In this document: piece after piece, positions 33,981-43,800 of the stretch
How positions within the stretch are numbered: the first letter of the stretch is position 1
Layout of the letters: every line of letters starts with the position of its first letter
Translations under genes and position numbers: made by a program
NCBI RefSeq assembly: GCF_020523625.1
Contig: NZ_JAJAQH010000001.1
Coordinates: forward strand, 446,930-510,929
Direction: 5' to 3'
Origin: Methylovorus menthalis
Lineage (GTDB): Bacteria; Pseudomonadota; Gammaproteobacteria; Burkholderiales; Methylophilaceae
Length of the DNA stretch: 64,000 nt
Notes under the pieces: generated by a model
Told to the model about the DNA's origin: nothing
Databases searched by the model: none
What the model saw: the letters and a program-made list of their open reading frames with translations, nothing else

Positions 33981-34400
33981 ATGCATGGCTTTAAAAATAT
34001 TATCTTGGCTGTCAGCGTTGCTGCCGGTTTGCTGGGTAGCGGAGTGGCATTGGCAGATCGCGGCCATTTCCATGGCAATGTTGGCGTTTATGTAGGGCCG
34101 GGCTTTGGCCCCGGTTGGGGACCGGGCTGGGGACCGTATTACCCACGTCCGTATTATTACGACCCTTATTACTATGGCTATCCAGTTCCGCCACCTATCA
34201 TCGTGCGCCCAGCGCCGCAGCCTGAAGTGTATGTGGAGCAACCACAAGCGCAGGTTGCACCGGCACAGGCGCCAGCCGCCCCCGCGACCGATAATTACTG
34301 GTACCACTGCGCGCAGCCTGAGGGCTATTACCCGTACGTGAAGGAATGCTCACAAGGCTGGCAAAAGGTGGCTCCGCAACCACCGGCACCGGCCAAGTAG
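33981..34400 (+). CDS. Exported Pro/Tyr-rich small protein
   Basis: 139 residues, function unknown. A Sec signal peptide (about 1-26, cleavage near ALA-DR) precedes a low-complexity region rich in Gly, Trp, Pro and Tyr (GPGFGPGWGPGW, then repeated PYYYDPYYYGYP), a Pro/Gln/Ala linker (PAQAPAAPA), and a more conserved C-terminal block with two cysteines (YWYHCAQPEGYYPYVKECSQGWQKVAP), probably a disulfide. This C-terminal block resembles one in small exported proteins of other betaproteobacteria. The lipoprotein gene 12 bases downstream suggests a joint envelope role. Confidence 0.85.
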   Translation: MHGFKNIILAVSVAAGLLGSGVALADRGHFHGNVGVYVGPGFGPGWGPGWGPYYPRPYYYDPYYYGYPVPPPIIVRPAPQPEVYVEQPQAQVAPAQAPAAPATDNYWYHCAQPEGYYPYVKECSQGWQKVAPQPPAPAK

Positions 34401-34412
34401 CGAGGGAACATC

Positions 34413-34925
34413 ATGAAGATCCCATTATATGTATTGCTGGGCGGTGGCCTGGTTGTGAGTGGTTGCGTCACCGTGCCGGATGGGCCTAGTCGCATGGCCC
34501 TGCCTGGCAGTACCAAAACCTTTGACCAGTTCAGGGCCGATGACGCCAGTTGCCGCCAATACGGCCTTCAGCAAAGCGGAGCCTCGGCCAAACAGGCCGG
34601 AGACGATAGCTTGGTGAAAAGTGCGGCCGTCGGCACGGCAGTTGGTGCAGTGCTTGGGGCTGCCATCGGTGGGCATGGGGCAACAGCCGTAGGTGCGGGT
34701 ACCGGCTTGCTGGTAGGGACTGCGGCCGGTGCGGATGCTGCACAAGCCTCATCGTATACCGTGCAGCAACGCTACGATAATGCGTATTTGCAATGCATGT
34801 ATGCCAAGGGGCATCAGGTGCCAGTAGCAGCCAGCGAAGCAAATCAACGCCGTGTGGTGCAGAGCTACACCCCGCCACCGCCCGCTTACTATCCACCGCC
34901 ACCTCCTCCACCTGGGTATTACTGA
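34413..34925 (+). CDS. Glycine-zipper lipoprotein
   Basis: 170 residues. The signal ends in the lipobox VVSGC (Cys about 17), predicting an outer-membrane or periplasm-anchored lipoprotein. A middle segment with small-residue repeats (AAVGTAVGAVLGAAIGGHGA and GAGTGLLVGTAAG in parts, about 70-110) is a glycine-zipper membrane-interacting region of the type seen in SlyB/Rick-17kDa relatives. Two cysteines flank it. The tail is proline/tyrosine-rich (PPPPAYYPPPPPPPGYY), echoing the upstream protein. Function unknown. Confidence 0.85.
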   Translation: MKIPLYVLLGGGLVVSGCVTVPDGPSRMALPGSTKTFDQFRADDASCRQYGLQQSGASAKQAGDDSLVKSAAVGTAVGAVLGAAIGGHGATAVGAGTGLLVGTAAGADAAQASSYTVQQRYDNAYLQCMYAKGHQVPVAASEANQRRVVQSYTPPPPAYYPPPPPPPGYY

Positions 34926-35090
34926 GCGGATTCTTTTCTAACAGTTGGACGTCATCAGGGCTGCATGCTGAAAGGTATGCAGCCTTTCTCACGCAGGTCG
35001 GTACCGAGCAGGCCTTGCCCCAAGCAGTTATAATAGCGCCGCTATTCATCATGCAATGGACGGATGCGCGTTAAGCGCTTGGGGAGAGAC

Positions 35091-36575
35091 GTGACAGACA
35101 GGCAGGTAGATATTTTGTTGGTAGGCGGTGGCGTCATGAGCGCGACCTTGGGCACCATGCTGCAACAGCTGGATCCCACCTTGACCATCTTGATGGTGGA
35201 ACGCCTGCCGCAGGTCGCCGCCGAAAGCTCGGATGGCTGGAATAACGCCGGTACCGGCCATGCCGGCTATTGTGAGTTGAATTACACCCCCCAATTGGCA
35301 GATGGCAAAGTAGAGATCAAGCGTGCCCTGAGCATTAACGCAGCTTTTGAAGTCTCGTTGCAATTCTGGTCTTGGTTGGTAGAGAACGATCTATTGCCCG
35401 AGCCCCAACAATTTATTCGTCCCACCCCACATGAAAGCTTTGTCTGGGGCGCTGAAAACGTCGAATTTTTACGTCAGCGTCATGTAGCGCTTAGCCAGCA
35501 TCCTTTGTTCAAGGATATGGAGTTCAGTGATGATCCACGCGTGATTGCGGAGTGGATGCCATTGGTGATGGGTGATCGCCCGGCCTCGCAGCCAGTAGCA
35601 GCCACGCGTGTGGCCTATGGCAGCGATATTGATTTTGGCGCATTGACGCGCCAGCTGGTGCAGTCCCTACAAACACGTACAGGATTTGAGCTCAAGACCA
35701 ATACCGGCGTCAAAAGCCTCCGTCAGCTCCATAATGGCCGCTGGCGCGTGCAACTGAAAGGCAAACAAGCCGCCGATAACCAGATCGTCGAGGCAGGCTT
35801 TGTATTTCTGGGCGCTGGCGGTGGTGCGCTGCCTTTGCTGCAAAAGTCGGGCATTCCCGAAGCGCGCGGCTATGGTGGCTTTCCGGTCAGTGGCTTGTGG
35901 CTGGTCTGCAACAAGCCCGAGATCATCCGTCAGCATCAGGCCAAGGTCTATGGCAAGGCCCCGCTGGGTGCGCCGCCCATGTCGGTGCCGCATCTCGATA
36001 CCCGCTATATTGATGGCAAGCCCGCCTTGCTGTTTGGTCCTTATGCCGGGTTTACCACCAAGTTTCTCAAGCAAGGCTCATGGCTGAACCTGCCAGCCTC
36101 GGTGAAGCCACGCAATCTCAAATCCATGCTGGGTGCCGGTCGGCATAATCTTGATCTGACGCGGTATCTGATCGGCGAGGTTTTTCAGTCACACAGCAAG
36201 CGGGTAGAGGCTCTGCGCCAGTTTTACCCGCAAGCGCGCGATGAAGACTGGACGCTCGCCAAGGCCGGACAGCGCGTGCAGATTATCAAGCGCTGTGACG
36301 ATAAAGGCGGCAAGCTCGAATTCGGCACGGAGATTGTCGCCTCGGCGGATGGCACGCTGGCAGCATTGCTGGGAGCTTCGCCCGGGGCATCTACCTCGGT
36401 ACAGGCCATGCTGGATGTATTGCAGCGCTGTTTCAAGGCGCGCCTGCAAGAGACGGCATGGCAACAGCAATTGAAAGCCATGGTGCCATCTTGGGGCGAG
36501 TCTTTGATTGAGGATGCGGCATTGCTCGCGCAAGTGCGTACTCGCACCTTGCGCACCCTCAAGCTGCAAAGCTGA
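35091..36575 (+). CDS. mqo: Malate:quinone oxidoreductase
   Basis: FAD-dependent peripheral membrane enzyme oxidising malate to oxaloacetate with quinone as acceptor. 494 residues from the GTG at 35091, chosen because GGGGAGAG lies 5 bases upstream; an ATG at 35064 would add nine residues. Dinucleotide-binding GGGVMSATLG, then family segments SSDGWNNAGTGHAGYCELNY and FLGAGGGALPLLQKSGI (in parts), and ARGYGGFPVSG. In an organism group known for an incomplete TCA cycle and lacking NAD-malate dehydrogenase in some members, this could supply oxaloacetate; that role is inference. Confidence 0.95.
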   Translation: MTDRQVDILLVGGGVMSATLGTMLQQLDPTLTILMVERLPQVAAESSDGWNNAGTGHAGYCELNYTPQLADGKVEIKRALSINAAFEVSLQFWSWLVENDLLPEPQQFIRPTPHESFVWGAENVEFLRQRHVALSQHPLFKDMEFSDDPRVIAEWMPLVMGDRPASQPVAATRVAYGSDIDFGALTRQLVQSLQTRTGFELKTNTGVKSLRQLHNGRWRVQLKGKQAADNQIVEAGFVFLGAGGGALPLLQKSGIPEARGYGGFPVSGLWLVCNKPEIIRQHQAKVYGKAPLGAPPMSVPHLDTRYIDGKPALLFGPYAGFTTKFLKQGSWLNLPASVKPRNLKSMLGAGRHNLDLTRYLIGEVFQSHSKRVEALRQFYPQARDEDWTLAKAGQRVQIIKRCDDKGGKLEFGTEIVASADGTLAALLGASPGASTSVQAMLDVLQRCFKARLQETAWQQQLKAMVPSWGESLIEDAALLAQVRTRTLRTLKLQS

Positions 36576-36598
36576 TCAGGTAGCGGTGGTGTTGCTGG

Positions 36599-38833
36599 TC
36601 AAGGCGTGACGCTGAACCGGAACCGGTTGCTCCCAAGGCGTTTGCCTTGGCTATCCTGTAACTCGGCCTGCAACTCGTACTGCCCTGGCTTGGGTTGTTC
36701 CAGACGGTAATCTTCCAGCTTTTTGCCGCTGTCCGCGGCCATATCCAGCATCCACTCGCGTTGATCCACTGCCTGGCCATCCCGTAACAGGCTGATGGTG
36801 TACTTCGCCTGAGGATAAGGCTGCCAAAGATCATTGATGGCCCACAGGCCGATGATGATGGTTTCGCCACTCGCGTATTGGTCTTTTACCCATTGCAGGC
36901 TGGGAAGCACTGGCTGAAAGGCCGTACGCAAGGCGTCATAGCCGGGTTTTGGCTGGCGCCAGTAATCCACCACCCCCCAGTTGATGGAGGGCCAGTTTTC
37001 CACAAACATGAACTGGAAAATGGCGGATACTGGCGCATAGCGCTGGCGCCGGTAGTTTTCAGCAGCAAATTGAATCAAGCGCGATTGATAGGCCTGCGTG
37101 TTTTCCATCAGTTCTTGCACGTTGTTGCCGCGCGGCACATGGGCAATATTGAAGGTCTCATGCGGCTGAAAATTATGGAATTGCCATTTTTCCCATTGCG
37201 GTTCGGTTTGCGGCCACATCTCAGCTTCGCTAAACAAACGCTTGAGGCTGCTCATCACCGGCAAGGCCTGCGCACCAAATTCAGTAATCCAGGGGTTGGG
37301 GGCAGGGCGGGCAAAGGCATGCCAGTTGTCGGAATACCAGCCTAGCCACTCATGCTCCTTGGTGCCGGATTCACGGCGCGTGATGCGGGTATCGTCGAGG
37401 GCACGTACATCCTGGTAGAGCGCATTATCCAGCGCGAGGTTCTGATCTGCGCGGTAGTCCGGATACTTGCTGACCATCCATGGCGAATCCCACGGCGGCT
37501 CGTTGTGCATGGTCCAGGAGACGACAGAGGGGTGGTGGTACAGGGTTCGCACCATGTCAGCAGCCTGGGCGCGTGCGGTGCGATGAAAAGCGTCGTCATC
37601 GCTGTATCCCCAGAGTAGCGGGAAATCCTGCATCACCAGCATGCCATTGCGATCGCAGGCCTCGTAAAAGGCCGCAGATGCGATATGGGCATGCACCCGG
37701 ATCGCGTTCACATGGGCGTCGCGCATCATGCGGATATCGCGCTCGTAACGATCAGGCGTCATTTCTGCCAGCCACTGGCTGCCAATATAGTTGGTGCCAC
37801 GCATGAACATGCGATGGTTATTGATATACCACTGCTGTGTGGTTTCATCGACACGCACCTCGCGCAAGCCCAGCACCTGTTCGCGTGCATCCAATACCCG
37901 ACCATTGTTGGTGATGCGCAGCTTGAATCGATACAGATTAGGTTTGCCATAGTCGGCTGGCCACCAAAGCTCGGGCTGGGTGAGTGCATACTGCAAGGGA
38001 AAGGTCTGGCTACCAGGCTTTAACTTAAGCGGCTGGGCAAAGCGATAGCTGCGGCCTTCAAAATTTTCTGGCACCAGCTCGGCTTCGACCTGTACCAAGG
38101 TTTCATGTGAAACATCGCTGGCTACCGCCACTTCCCCATCCAGGCGCCAAGCATTGCCATGGCGGCGTGGTGTCAGCTTGAGGCCCTGTACGGCAAGCTG
38201 ATCGCTGAAGGCGATGGTGACCGGCGCCCAGATACCGCCGGTGTTCTGTTCTTGCCCACGCGGCGACCAAGCGCCCCCGGGGCGGGTGTCATGGTGACTG
38301 AATATTCCCTTCACCAATCGTTTATGCAAAGACCAATCTTCCGGTTTTTCCAGCGGGCTATCTACCAGCACGGTAATGACATTATCGCCATCGCGCAAAT
38401 GGGGGGTGATATCAAATGAAAATGGCTGGAAGTAACCTTCGTGGTGGCCAAGGTACTGCCCATTGACCCAGACATCCGCCAGATAATCTACGCCTTCAAA
38501 CTTCAGCTCGGCATGCTTGCCACGGGTGCTGTCATCCAGCCTGAAGTGCGTGCTATACCAGGCTTGGCCGGAGATATCCTGGCCTTGCCTGAACCAGTTG
38601 TCTGGCACGTTGATCGTCTTCCAGCCTTCTGCAGGCGGGGTCATGCTCGGCGTGACGGGGACGCGGTTGATGGGCATGAATTGCCAACGGCCAGATAAAT
38701 CCAGTACTTGGGGGCCGCTTGATGGTGCGGAATGCGCAAGCTTAGGTGCCATGATCAGCCAGCAGGCTGCAACCAGCATCAAAAAAAAGGCGGCAGACCC
38801 AAGCGGGCGCCCGTTGTGAATGTTCTTTATCAA
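36599..38833 (-). CDS. Exported glycoside hydrolase family 2 (beta-glucuronidase/galactosidase-like)
   Basis: 744 residues. An N-terminal signal peptide (about 1-36, cleavage near AHSA) sends it to the periplasm or outside. GH2 layout: sugar-binding jelly-roll domain (about 40-205; GVDYLADVWVNGQYLG), immunoglobulin-like domain (about 210-325), TIM barrel (about 330-640) with the acid/base glutamate in MHNEPPWD (E445) and the nucleophile in WITEFG (E518), and an extra C-terminal beta domain. Both catalytic residues are present, so it should be active; the sugar specificity cannot be told. A secreted GH2 enzyme is unexpected in an obligate methylotroph. It converges on mqo with only 23 bases between. 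Confidence 0.92.
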   Translation of the reverse strand: MIKNIHNGRPLGSAAFFLMLVAACWLIMAPKLAHSAPSSGPQVLDLSGRWQFMPINRVPVTPSMTPPAEGWKTINVPDNWFRQGQDISGQAWYSTHFRLDDSTRGKHAELKFEGVDYLADVWVNGQYLGHHEGYFQPFSFDITPHLRDGDNVITVLVDSPLEKPEDWSLHKRLVKGIFSHHDTRPGGAWSPRGQEQNTGGIWAPVTIAFSDQLAVQGLKLTPRRHGNAWRLDGEVAVASDVSHETLVQVEAELVPENFEGRSYRFAQPLKLKPGSQTFPLQYALTQPELWWPADYGKPNLYRFKLRITNNGRVLDAREQVLGLREVRVDETTQQWYINNHRMFMRGTNYIGSQWLAEMTPDRYERDIRMMRDAHVNAIRVHAHIASAAFYEACDRNGMLVMQDFPLLWGYSDDDAFHRTARAQAADMVRTLYHHPSVVSWTMHNEPPWDSPWMVSKYPDYRADQNLALDNALYQDVRALDDTRITRRESGTKEHEWLGWYSDNWHAFARPAPNPWITEFGAQALPVMSSLKRLFSEAEMWPQTEPQWEKWQFHNFQPHETFNIAHVPRGNNVQELMENTQAYQSRLIQFAAENYRRQRYAPVSAIFQFMFVENWPSINWGVVDYWRQPKPGYDALRTAFQPVLPSLQWVKDQYASGETIIIGLWAINDLWQPYPQAKYTISLLRDGQAVDQREWMLDMAADSGKKLEDYRLEQPKPGQYELQAELQDSQGKRLGSNRFRFSVTP

Positions 38834-38955
38834 CGTGTATCCCAGTCGAGCCTGTTAATGTGAAGTGATCGTTGAGGGTAAAGCGGAAAGGGGCGAGCCC
38901 CTGATAAAACACAGGCGCCCCACGCTTGCAGGCGCCCGATACTGCTGCAGCCAGC

Positions 38956-39051
38956 TTATTCTGCGATTCTAGCAGGCTCGCGATGCAGGTAAGATTTTGC
39001 AACACGCTTAACGATATAACCAACCACCAAAGTCTTGATCAATAATCTCAT
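38956..39051 (-). CDS. Small ORF, 31 residues
   Basis: An ATG at 39051 preceded by a strong AAGGAGAG opens a 31-codon frame starting MRLLIKTLVVGYIVKRVAK, with a short hydrophobic stretch (residues 3-14) and a basic second half ending in PARIAE. It looks like a tiny membrane-associated protein. It is separated from the GH2 gene by 120 bases and has no recognised family. The ribosome site is the main support. Confidence 0.55.
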   Translation of the reverse strand: MRLLIKTLVVGYIVKRVAKSYLHREPARIAE

Positions 39052-39228
39052 GATGCTCTCCTTGTGATGAGTGACGAAGTCGGTGAAAAACCAACATAAC
39101 GTCTGAGTACATTATTGCGAGTAAGTTGCCGCTATCTGATCCATGCGGCAACAATGAAAGCTCAGTTTAGTGTGCCATGGGTGGCCTGCCTATCGGGGCT
39201 GGTCTGACATGGCTGTCGGACTAGTGCT
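39052..39228. other. Region between the small ORF and the MFS gene
   Basis: No gene seen. It carries a perfect 8-bp inverted repeat GTTGCCGC (39125-39132) / GCGGCAAC (39145-39152) with a 12-base spacer, which could be an operator or a hairpin upstream of the small ORF. Confidence 0.4.
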
Positions 39229-40485
39229 TTATTTAATGGCTTCCCAGGCATTGAGTTTCTCCGCCTCCAGCTGCTGGCTATGGCGATAATAGCGTTGCCC
39301 GGCTAGCCATAACACCAGGCCGACCAGGCTGAATCCCAGTTGACCACCCGCGAGCCACAGGACCGAGTGCGACAGCATAGGAGCAAGTCCGCCGGCGACT
39401 ACTGCCGACAGCATGGTTTGGGTAAAGGATTGGCACGAGGCCACAGTACCGCGGATGGCGGGGAAGAGATCCAGCACAAATAGGGTGATACCCGGTGCCG
39501 CCATGGACATGCCTATGGTATAGAAAAAGAGCGGCATTACCGACCACGGCAGGGCAGGTGGGAAAATGGCATGGTAAATCACGTTGGCCAGGCTGGCGCC
39601 CACCATGAAGATAAAGCCAATGTGAACCTGGCGTTGCACGGGCAATTTACCCGCCATGCGATTGGCGGCGAGTGCTCCCAGAAAAATACCCGACACGGCT
39701 GGAATAAACTGCCAGCCAAACTGGTCAGGCCCCAGATGCAAATGCTGTGTGAGAAACACTGGCGCCGCCGCCACATACAAAAACAGACCGGCGAAATTGA
39801 ATGCCAGCGTACCGGACTTCAATTGGAACAATGGCGAACGAAATACCTGCTTGTAGCTGGCCCATAAAAAATGCGGATTGAATGGCTGGCGTTTGCCTAA
39901 TGGCAGGGTTTCTGGCAACAACTTATAGCAGGCCCAGAACAGCAGGATGGTGTAGACAAACAAAACCAGGAAGATAGTGCGCCAATCAAACCATTTCACA
40001 ATCCAGCCGCCGAGGATGGGCGCGATGGCCGGGGCAATGGAAAAGATCATGGTCACCAGCGATAGCAGCCGTGCGGCGGGCACATCGTCGTAGCGATCGC
40101 GAATGATGGCACGCCCCACCACCACGCCCGCACCCGCGGAAACCCCCTGCAAAATGCGGAATGCCCACAGGTATTCCACGCTGTGGGCGGCAGCGCAGCC
40201 CAGCGAACCAATGGCAAATACGGCCAGCGCCACCAGCACAATATTGCGACGGCCAAAGGCATCGGAGAGCGCACCATGCCAGAGGATCATGACAGCGAAG
40301 GCAAACATGTAGGCCGTCAGAGTTTGTTGCACCTCGATTGGCGTGGCGTTGATGGAATCCTGAATGGCCGGAAAGGCGGGCAGATAGGTATCCACTGAAA
40401 AAGGCCCCAGCATGGCAAGCGCAGCGAGAAGTATGGCTAAGGTGGTCGAGCTGGAGAATAATTTATTGCGCGGAATCAGTGGCAT
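39229..40485 (-). CDS. Bcr/CflA-family multidrug efflux MFS transporter
   Basis: 418-residue inner-membrane proton antiporter with 12 predicted membrane helices. Bcr/CflA features: AALAMLGPFSVDTYLPAFPAI near the N-terminus, the motif A loop GALSDAFGRRNIVL (about 75-88), and RILQGVSAGAGVVVGRAIIRD (motif B/C region). Exports drugs or small metabolites; substrate unknown. No regulator is encoded next to it. Confidence 0.93.
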   Translation of the reverse strand: MPLIPRNKLFSSSTTLAILLAALAMLGPFSVDTYLPAFPAIQDSINATPIEVQQTLTAYMFAFAVMILWHGALSDAFGRRNIVLVALAVFAIGSLGCAAAHSVEYLWAFRILQGVSAGAGVVVGRAIIRDRYDDVPAARLLSLVTMIFSIAPAIAPILGGWIVKWFDWRTIFLVLFVYTILLFWACYKLLPETLPLGKRQPFNPHFLWASYKQVFRSPLFQLKSGTLAFNFAGLFLYVAAAPVFLTQHLHLGPDQFGWQFIPAVSGIFLGALAANRMAGKLPVQRQVHIGFIFMVGASLANVIYHAIFPPALPWSVMPLFFYTIGMSMAAPGITLFVLDLFPAIRGTVASCQSFTQTMLSAVVAGGLAPMLSHSVLWLAGGQLGFSLVGLVLWLAGQRYYRHSQQLEAEKLNAWEAIK

Positions 40486-40819
40486 ATATCCATGGCAGGG
40501 GCGATTGCCCGGTTAGGTTATTGTTGGCAAAGGGAGTGACTGGACAAGGCCTTACACATGCTGGGTTGGTCAATTTGAATAAGAAAAAGTTTAAACCTCG
40601 CCGCGTATTCTAACCACGTATGGTGTCGGGAGAGCAGGGTGTCAGGCCTGGTCATTTTACCCTGCCCAGCGCGTATTTAAATTGGACACTCGTCAGCAAT
40701 TGGGATAGTTTTATAAGGGGTTGTTTGCATAATAAGTTCTTGCGTCATGTAGATCGCGAACCGGGGAATTATTCCAGCGAATTTCATGACCATGAGAATA
40801 ATGGGAAGAACACAGCGCA
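40486..40819. other. Divergent intergenic region, MFS pump / PAS-GGDEF-EAL gene
   Basis: 334 bases with no supported gene. A 7-bp inverted repeat GCAGGGT (40634-40640) / ACCCTGC (40659-40665) encloses an AGGCCT palindrome. AT-rich sequence at about 40700-40730 may hold the promoter of the right-hand gene, but no clean -35/-10 pair is evident. Confidence 0.4.
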
Positions 40820-43800
40820 ATGATGACCACATATCTTCTTGACGCCCAGAAGGCACTGGCAGAGAGCAAACATTTGCTCGCCATGGCGGGTGAGCTGGCG
40901 TCAATCAGCATGGCGATCGTTGATACGGACGGTCACTGGCTGGCTGCCAATGGCCCTTGCTGCCAGCAACTGGGCTATGAAGAATCGGAGTTACTCAAAA
41001 CCAGTTATTGCGAGCTGGTGCACCCTGAAGATTGGCAAGCGGAAAAGCTGACGTGGCGCGAGGTATTGGCGGCATGTTGTGCGCAACCACTGGAGCACAG
41101 GTTCAAACATCGTTCCGGTCGCCATGTCTGGCTCAGCAGCGCTTTCTCTCCCATACGTTCCCAAGACAATACCCTCCTGTTTTATCTCCTTCGCATTGAA
41201 AATATCACCGACCGCAAACTGGGCGAACAACATCGTGTGTTGATGAATTTTGCGCTTAACCAGGTCACTGAAGCCGCGTATTTGCTGGATGAAAATGAGC
41301 GCCTGACCTATGTGAATGATGCCGCCTGCAATGCCCTGGGCTACAGCCGTGAAGAGCTGCTGCACATGGAGATGGGGGAAATACATAGTGACGGGTGGCC
41401 GGAAATAACCAGGACAGCCCTGGACAATACCGCGTCTCATCTAGTGGTAGAGACCATGCATAGGCGCAAGGATGGCAGCCAGTTTCCGGTGGAAATTCAT
41501 GCCAGCCTGTTTGAGTATGAAGGCGTTCCCTATCGGCTGGTCATGGTGCGCGATATCAACGACCGCAAAGAGACCGAACAGCAATTACGCAGTCAGGAGC
41601 AGCTCTACCACACGCTGGTGGATCATTTGCCTGATCCGGTTATTCGTTACGACAGCGAAGGCAAGCGTGTATTTTTGAATCCGGTGGCTGAGGCTTTGTT
41701 ACAGCGGCCAATCGCCGAGTTGCTGGGTAAAACCAGTCTGGAGCTGAATCCGGCATCGCAGGCCTTGCAGGACTATGTGGCGCGAGTAAAGCAGGTGATC
41801 GCGAGCGGGCAGGAGTGCGACTTTGATTTTTTTATGGACAGGCAACCCACGGATAGCCAAGTCCACAACAAAGTGATTGCCGTACGCATGGTGCCAGAGC
41901 ATGATGCTTCGGGGCAGATCTCCGGCGTATTGGCCGTGGGGCGCGATGTGAGCCTGCTGAACGAGGCCACGCGCAAGCTCAGTACCTTGCTGGAAAATAT
42001 CCCGGATCTTATTGCACGCTTTGATCTGCAAGGCCGCTATCTGTATGTAAACCCGGTTTTTTGCGAAACGTTTCAGACCAGGGCCCCCGACCTGATCGGG
42101 CAGCAGAGTGTTAGCTGGCCAGGTATTGTGGGACAGGACGCTCCCATTTTGAAATCGATTCAGGAAGTTGCCCAACGCGAAGAAGCCATCACTGTCGTCT
42201 TGGATGTCACCATGCATGGCAAGCCGAGTTATCTGGAGTGGCGCCTGATTCCGGAAAGTGATCAGCAGGGCCGCGTGGTCAGTGTGCTGGCGGTTGGGCG
42301 TGACATGACGCAGCTGCGCATGCATGAGCGCCTGGAGCAGATGCGCTTACTGATTCTGGAATCGCTCGCGCATGGTGACGCTTTCTCCAGCGTGCTGGAT
42401 CTGGTCACACGCTACATGGAGCAAGCCAAGCCCGGCTTTTTATGCAGCATCATGCTGCTCGATAGCACGGGCACGCGCTTGTTCTGTACCCATGCGCCCA
42501 GCCTCCCGGCTGAATTTGTGGCTGCGGTGGATGGGGTTACCATCGGCATGGGCGTAGGTTCTTGCGGAACAGCGGCGGTGTTGCAAGAGCGGGTGCTGGT
42601 GGATGATATATGCACCCATCCTTATTGGGCACCTTATAAAGAGATCGCCTTGGCTGCGAATTTGCTGGCGTGCTGGTCTGAACCCATTTTTGATTCAGGC
42701 CACCGCTTGCTGGGCACCTTTGCCATCTATCGACGCGAGGTAGGGGCGCCCAGTGCAGAAGACCTCAACTTCATTCATCAGGCTAGCCATCTGGTGGCCA
42801 TCGCCATTGAGCGGCATCGTTCGGATACCCAGTTGCAGGAGCGTGAACGCGAACTTCGTTCATTGCTGGATAATTCCCCCGATACGATAACCCGCTACGA
42901 TGCCAATTGCAGGCGTCTTTATGTCAATCAGCGCATGCTGGAATACTTTGATACCACCCCCGAAGTGGTCCTGCATACCACGCCAAGCGACTTTCCCGGT
43001 GGTACGGTGACGGTGGAATATGAGGCACGTATCCGGCAGGCTTTTCTTTCTGGCCAGCCGGATGAGCTGGAGCTTCCGCTGAAAGCGTCGAATGGAAAGC
43101 TATTGGTGCGGCATATCCGAATGATGCCGGAGTTTAACCCTGATGGTACCGTGGCCAGCGTGCTGGCAGTAGGGCGTGATATTACGGAAATCGTGGAATA
43201 CCGGCAGCGTATTCATGACATGGCGTTTTATGATGCGCTGACCCGCTTGCCTAATCGCGCCATGTTGCTGGAGCAGATGCGCAGCGGGATATTGGCAGCC
43301 ACAGATGCAAGTCAGATCTTTAGCCTGATGGTGCTGGATCTGGACCGGTTCAAGCAGATCAACGAAACCCTGGGGCACAGTACCGGCGATTTATTGTTAT
43401 GTGAGGCGGCGGCGCGTTTGCAGGATCATCTGCGCGAAGGCGACATGATTGCCCGCATGGGCGGCGATGAGTTTGTGCTGATGTTGAGGCCGGGCGATGC
43501 GGAGCCTGAATTGATTGCCATGGCACAGACTTTGATCCAGGCTTTCCGCCAGCCATTTCTGGTGGCGGGCCGGGAGCTGTTTGTGTCAACCAGCGTTGGC
43601 ATTGCCCGCTACCCGACGGATAGCCAGGATGCCGATACCCTGCTAAAATTTGCTGATACCGCCATGTATCACGCCAAGGCCCAGGGACGTAACAACTTTC
43701 AGTTTTATGTCAGTGCGCTGACCGAGGTTTCATCTGCCCGGATTGAGCTTGAAACCATGATGCGCCGGGCCATTCAGCAACAGGAGCTGGAGCTCTATTA

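Noticed and set aside
38099-38114. parS-like sequence in the GH2 gene
   Set aside because: Its centre reads CATGTG rather than CACGTG, breaking the core that ParB recognises, and it is coding sequence.
38889-38902. GGGG-CGAG-CCCC hairpin as a terminator of the small ORF
   Set aside because: Only four base pairs and no T run; too weak to list as a feature.
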